Position numbers and translations under genes: made by a program. Below, in pieces: positions 59,999 to 64,000 of a stretch of DNA of 64,000 nt. Source of the stretch: Krasilnikovozyma curviuscula (taxonomy: Eukaryota > Basidiomycota > Tremellomycetes > Cystofilobasidiales > Mrakiaceae); assembly GCA_014825775.1 (NCBI GenBank), contig MVAQ01000006.1:177541-241540 (forward strand), written 5' to 3'. Numbering within the stretch: position 1 is the first letter of the stretch; each line of letters starts with the position of its first letter. The notes beneath the pieces were generated by a model. The model was not told the DNA's origin, searched no databases, and saw only the letters and a program-made list of their open reading frames with translations.

Positions 59999-60252
59999 AG
60001 GCGTTGTTTTGATCGTTATGCAATAGGTTGGCATCCGAAATCTGAACTCGTGCGGACGCTAAAGTCTATTTACGAAGAGATGCTCATATTCAGCCCTATA
60101 AACTCTCCATTTACGGTTACAGACAGGTTGATATCTTATAAAGAATTGCCACTGTCAGTTGCAGACCCCGCTTGAAAGTTTAGGTTTCACAGCGAGCAGA
60201 CCTCAACCTCGTCGTTGCCATTCAGTGAACTACTCTCGTTTGCCTGTTCAGA
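59999..60252. other. Spacer between oxidoreductase and orphan mitochondrial gene
   Basis: About 250 nt between two plus-strand genes, holding a 3' end and a promoter. Nothing specific is recognised. Confidence 0.45.
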
Positions 60253-61269
60253 ATGTTCAGGAGTACTTTGAGGCCTTGCTGTTCCCTCTGCAGGAAACTC
60301 CCAGCTAGTTAGTTGCCTGTCCTGCAGTAACTCGTTCTTTCCTACTGTAGACACAAATCTTGACCGATTATTATTTGTCCTAGCACACCAGCCTTATCTG
60401 TTAACACGGCCAATTACTACTACGAGAGCTTCCTTTTCAGAGTCTGAAGTTGCACTGGCTGAATCCACCGCTCAGTCCTCCTCCTCACCGTCAAGCCTTC
60501 TTCAGTCTGAAAGGAACCCCATGATAAATCCAGAGTCAGGTCTGCAGTATCAAGAATATATTGAACTTCACCCTACGAAAAAGAAAGGATTAAGCGACCT
60601 GGCTTGGATTGATTGTGAAGACGATATTTACATTTTGAATTTGCGACGTGAGTCTTCCGCCCCCTGTTCTCCACTTGAACCGCTTCTCTTTTCCACTTAC
60701 CCTACCACATTCTATGCTTACCCAACTCTATAAATTGACAGGAATTGGAGGTTTCGCCGCGATACTACCCTACCCAACCCCGTCCCTCGCTCCTCCTCAC
60801 CTCCAAGATGTCCCTCGCCCACCAAACCCTTCCCTTCTCACCAAATTTCAATCACACTACTCACCGCCAGATCTCGACGATCCCGATCGTCCTGTCTTTC
60901 TGAACCCTTTCCTGCCGAAGGTTGTTGAACACATCGGATATCACGACACTCTGGAAGAGGCGTTTGAAACCGCAGATCACGTTGCTACTAGCGCTTACGG
61001 TGGGAAAAGTATAAAGGATCTGAGGAGGAGTGTCAGCCCTGCTTTTAGGCAAAGGTGGGTCAATATCGCTTAACCACAGCCCAAGCGCTTATATCGCTGA
61101 TACGATGTGGGTCTTTTCCTCTTTCCCTCATAGAATGGTCGAGATCTCACGCCTGAGAGATACAAACAATGAAAAAATAACTAGTGAAGAAGACATTTCC
61201 ATTAAGCTCAAGCAGGTGGGTGATGAACTGATAGCGAAGCGGAAGAGGGAGGAGAGCTTGCTCTTTTAG
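60253..61269 (+). CDS. Probable mitochondrial protein of unknown function
   Basis: A four-exon model encoding about 260 residues. Start MFRSTLRPCCSLCRKLPA resembles a mitochondrial presequence (Arg-rich, no acidic residues). A 43-nt intron (GTTAGT to CTGTAG) then joins NTNLDRLLFVLAHQPYLLTR and PITTTRASFSESEVALAE, which would continue and close the presequence. The mature part has WIDCEDDIYILNLRRIGGFA, PVFLNPFLPKVVEHIGYHDT and LEEAFETADHVATSAYGG, then KSIKDLRRSVSPAFRQRMVE and a charged coiled-coil end (KLKQVGDELIAKRKREESLL). I recognise no domain; the mix suggests a mitochondrial ribosomal or assembly protein, but this is a guess. The first exon is less certain than the rest. An alternative splice at 61216-61269 would replace the end with a longer one running to 61662. 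Confidence 0.62.
61216..61269 (+). other. Possible 54-nt optional intron containing the stop codon
   Basis: The sequence AAG-CAG/GTGGGT ... CTGATAGC ... GCTCTTTTAG/GAG-ATG forms a good small intron of 54 nt, a multiple of three. The terminal TAG of the acceptor is the in-frame stop of the unspliced reading. Splicing opens the frame through to TAA at 61660-61662 (EMNQLWQHERVAFWKE...). Confidence 0.45.
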
Positions 61270-61662
61270 GAGATGAATCAGCTTTGGCAACATGAACGCG
61301 TCGCCTTCTGGAAAGAATCTCATTGGAACATGCCTTCAATTCCTTTACTGTGGTCTCTTTTAAAATGGAGCGCGCCGAATGCTAAGTTGACGTCTCGAGA
61401 GCTCGCATTCCAGGGTCCGACTTTTGACAAGCACAGCGAATTTCGCAGAGAATCTCACAGTTATTATTTTCCAAACATTGCTGTCTTAAAACTACGACTG
61501 AAACTACAGAGAACCCTACTCCCACTTGCTGATCACAGGCCCTCTCGACGCATCGCTTCGCTCGCAGAGCCGTCATCTTCACTGTTGCTCGTCAGAAAGG
61601 AATGGAGAGACCTGAATCTCCCATTTCTTAACTACACTATGGCTATTGATTCAACGCACTAA

Positions 61663-62380
61663 TTCCATGTACATTGCTGATTCTCTCTGAGCTTAACTCG
61701 TTCATCTACGTCTTACCAAAACCTAATCTTTTTCTGTTAAACCGGCAGAAATTTCGGGGCATGGATGACAAGATTGGTCATTCTGGTATACACCTCTCAT
61801 CTTCCAAAGCTTCCTGCAAGTCGAAACGTCTCTGCACGTCTTTGCATGCGAATGAGTCAGCGCCAAAAGGACTACAACGACCGTTCCCCTCTCAGCAATG
61901 TCAATAAAACCGTCAAGCAAAAGTATAATTAAACAACGGCTTTTCCAGCTTCGTGATCCCAAGTGCTCAATTACGTCTCATATTTTGTTTCCTTTCTTCT
62001 GTTTCATGATGTTCGCTCGCGTCACACCCCCGTCTTACTAATTCTAGGCTCAGCTTCCAGTAGTTCAAATAAAGTGACTTTGGCAACAGGATCTGGCAGA
62101 TAAACTGAACGGCATCGATAGCTTGCTGATTTTTGGAAGCTTGAGCGCAATACCTACCTTCCGATGGTTCGGGTGATTTTAACATCATAGCAGAAGAACA
62201 TGAGCTCTATCCCACACTACCTAGAGTTGGTAGATGTTTCAGCCCTTATCCAAGCAAACCCTGAGAAAACCTATTTCTTGAACGCCTCAGTTGTGCTGCC
62301 ACCCAGCTTCACTGAACCTTCACCACGCTCATTCTCGTATTTGAGTGTCAGCCATCTAGCTGCACTGGGTTGCTCTCAGG
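61663..62380. other. Spacer upstream of SGF73
   Basis: About 700 nt between two plus-strand genes. An ATG frame from 62200 lies just before SGF73 but in another frame and reads no recognisable domain. Opposing open frames on the minus strand near 61723-62188 are unsupported. Confidence 0.4.
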
Positions 62381-64000
62381 ATGGCATTACAGCTGGTTCC
62401 ATCCCCAGAACATTCTCCTCTGCATCCTTTCTCATTCGACACCCCCTCAAGTGGCAGTCCGTTCAATGATCTTGAATTTCCACTCAATCCTACCAGCCCT
62501 GTCACAACTTTCCTAGATGACAAAGAATTCAAGGTATGCAATGCATCCTATCAGCTCTGTGCTGCTTATCCTGAACAGGTACTAATTCTGGTTGCTGTGC
62601 CATTGCGTGCTGCTACTCAGATTCACGGCCAAGCGCCACTCGCTGTGCCTCCTACTGTGATTCGATGCCCAGACTGCAAGAAACCAGTCATTAGGTCAGC
62701 AATTGAGGAACACGCAGGTGAGTAGAACTGTTTGATGCAAGTGTTCGAGCCAGGATGAAGGGCGGATCTAGGCTGGCTTATCAGAACCGCCCTCTCAGCT
62801 GAGGTCCTCCTGGCAAGCGCCATTGGAATCAAAGCAATATCCTGACTCTGTTTTTATTCCTCTATCTGTAGAAAACTGTCGAAATATAGCGAGTGGACTT
62901 TATGCATCACCTCCTCCTTCCGACGGACTTCTTCCTCAAGCGAGCAACGGTCTGTTGGCTAACGGCAACGGCCCTCACAAGAGACGAGCTTCAGAAGGTA
63001 AGCATTCATCTGATAATGTTTGCCATGATTTGTGTTTTCCTTTTCTGACGGTATTTATACCTATCCGACTCTTCTAGCGAGTTTGTCTGATGCACCTTCA
63101 CTTCCCTCACCGAAACGACCCAAAGAAGAAGATCTGATGGTGGACTCAAGGCTCGGTGCTGTAAATGGAAAAAAGACTGATCAGGACAAGAAGGAACGTG
63201 AGAAGATGGAACGTAAAAATGCCAAAGCTCACAAAGAGAAGGAGAGGCAGAGGAAGCGTGAAGCCAAATGTTCGTCATTTCGTTTTCCCCGTATGACCGT
63301 TCTCTTCCAGTCGCTATGTACTGAAATCTCTTGCATTTCCTGTCGATTTGTGAAACTACAGCTGGTCCGCTGAATCTGGATGACCACTGTGGCGCTATCA
63401 ATTCCAAAGGAGTCCCATGCTCTCGTTCCCTCACCTGTAAATCGCATACTGTTGGTGCAAAGCGTGAAGTACAAGGTCGTTCTCGTCCATTTGATGAGCT
63501 CCTATTGGACTATCAACGGACCCACAACCCCAACTTCGTCGAACCATCCAAGCGTGTCGGAGGGAGAAAGAAGAGAGACAGAGAAGACGAGGATGGTGGT
63601 CCGAGCTTGCGAGACGGAGACAGACCGAAAAAGAAGAAGAAGTCAAAGAAAGATGCCTCGGCTTGGGATCATGAGCCGGATTCGATCGAAGGCTTCGAGG
63701 CTGAATCAGAAACATTCAATGAGCTTCTCCACTCATGCCAACGGGCTCATGGTCGACTCCTCCTCACACCGGCATTCACCGTTATGGGCAACAAGTTTTA
63801 CTCACCCTTCTCGCCATTCTACAAACCCAGTACATTCAGTCTCGCAATACCGAACTCTTCGGCGACCATGGGACCTCGAGGTTTGCTAGAAGGCGGTAAC
63901 GTGCCTTGGCTCGGAATGTTGACACCCAAGGAGGAAGACAAGTCGATCTTGTACAAGACGAGACGAGACGAGGCGAAGTTAGTAGGGGATTTGTTATCGA
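62381..64000 (+). CDS. SGF73: SGF73/ataxin-7-like subunit of SAGA (cut by window end)
   Basis: The 5' portion of a plus-strand gene that runs past 64000. The start MALQLVPSPEHSPLHPFSFD is followed by a short zinc finger, IRCPDCKKPVIRSAIEEH then AENC (C-x2-C...H-x3-C), as found at the N-terminus of Sgf73, where it fits into the deubiquitinase module. After a Lys/Glu/Arg-rich segment comes the SCA7 domain: DDHCGAINSKGVPCSRSLTC, KSHTVGAKREVQGRSRPFDE then LLLDYQRTHNPNF. The Cys/His pattern (HCGA...PCSRSLTCKSH) is diagnostic. Downstream are a nuclear-localisation-like KKKKKSKK run and AFTVMGNKFYSPFSPFYKPS. Role: anchoring the Ubp8 deubiquitinase module to SAGA. No stop is reached in the window. 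Splice joins at 62533, 62718, and 62997 and 63268 keep the frame. Confidence 0.92.

Noticed and set aside
62200..62469. Plus-strand frame starting MSSIPHYLELVD before SGF73
   Set aside because: It is out of frame with SGF73, overlaps its first exon and shows no domain; likely leader sequence.

Overview
The window is a gene-dense, intron-rich fungal nuclear segment. Genes carry many short introns (mostly 50-110 nt) with GTNNGT-type donors, CTGAC/CTAAC-like branch points and YAG acceptors. Gene content (a Ras-associating/LRR/PP2C/class III adenylate cyclase, an RTA1-type membrane protein, a membrane-anchored GH17 glucanase, an intracellular GH13_5 amylase) fits a basidiomycete yeast, most likely a tremellomycete related to Cryptococcus or Kwoniella. 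That placement is inference from gene style and family content; no search was run. I see no complete transposon, rRNA, tRNA or CRISPR array.

Layout. 0-10 kb: an RCF2-like respiratory supercomplex factor (minus) and an Mpv17/PMP22-family protein (plus) diverge from a 1 kb spacer; then come a YTH-domain m6A reader and a GH17 glucanase (both minus). 10-20 kb: DNA polymerase kappa (minus) diverges from the Cdc7 regulatory subunit Dbf4 (plus), followed by a GH13_5 alpha-amylase (minus). 20-29 kb: a small His-rich hydrophilic protein, a probable mitochondrial ribosomal protein bL28m, a CASP/Coy1 golgin and a C2H2 zinc-finger protein. 28.8-34.1 kb: glutamate-cysteine ligase (GSH1) diverges from a metallo-beta-lactamase-fold protein. 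34.4-39 kb: a large acidic protein, tentatively Nse6/SLF2-like. 39-46 kb: an RTA1-like protein, CPA1, a Tho1/SARNP-like SAP protein and cytochrome oxidase subunit IV. 46.2-52.9 kb: adenylate cyclase. 53-60 kb: KRR1, an aldo/keto reductase, a fragment of an MFS sugar transporter, a UPF0303 (YBR137W-like) protein and a Gfo/Idh/MocA oxidoreductase. 60-64 kb: a probable mitochondrial protein of unknown function and the 5' part of SGF73 (SAGA deubiquitinase module), cut by the window end.

Most of this is conserved housekeeping sequence; I found no clear novel multi-gene system. The points most worth a second look are gene-structure oddities: a candidate 1-nt exon in the amylase gene, a 9-nt exon inside the YTH domain, a GC-AG intron in adenylate cyclase, a possible splice-dependent C-terminus at 61.2 kb, an unresolved 5' end carrying a PIP-box-like motif at 34.5 kb, and an orphan sugar-transporter tail at 56.8-57.2 kb. 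Gene coordinates span from start codon to stop codon and include introns.
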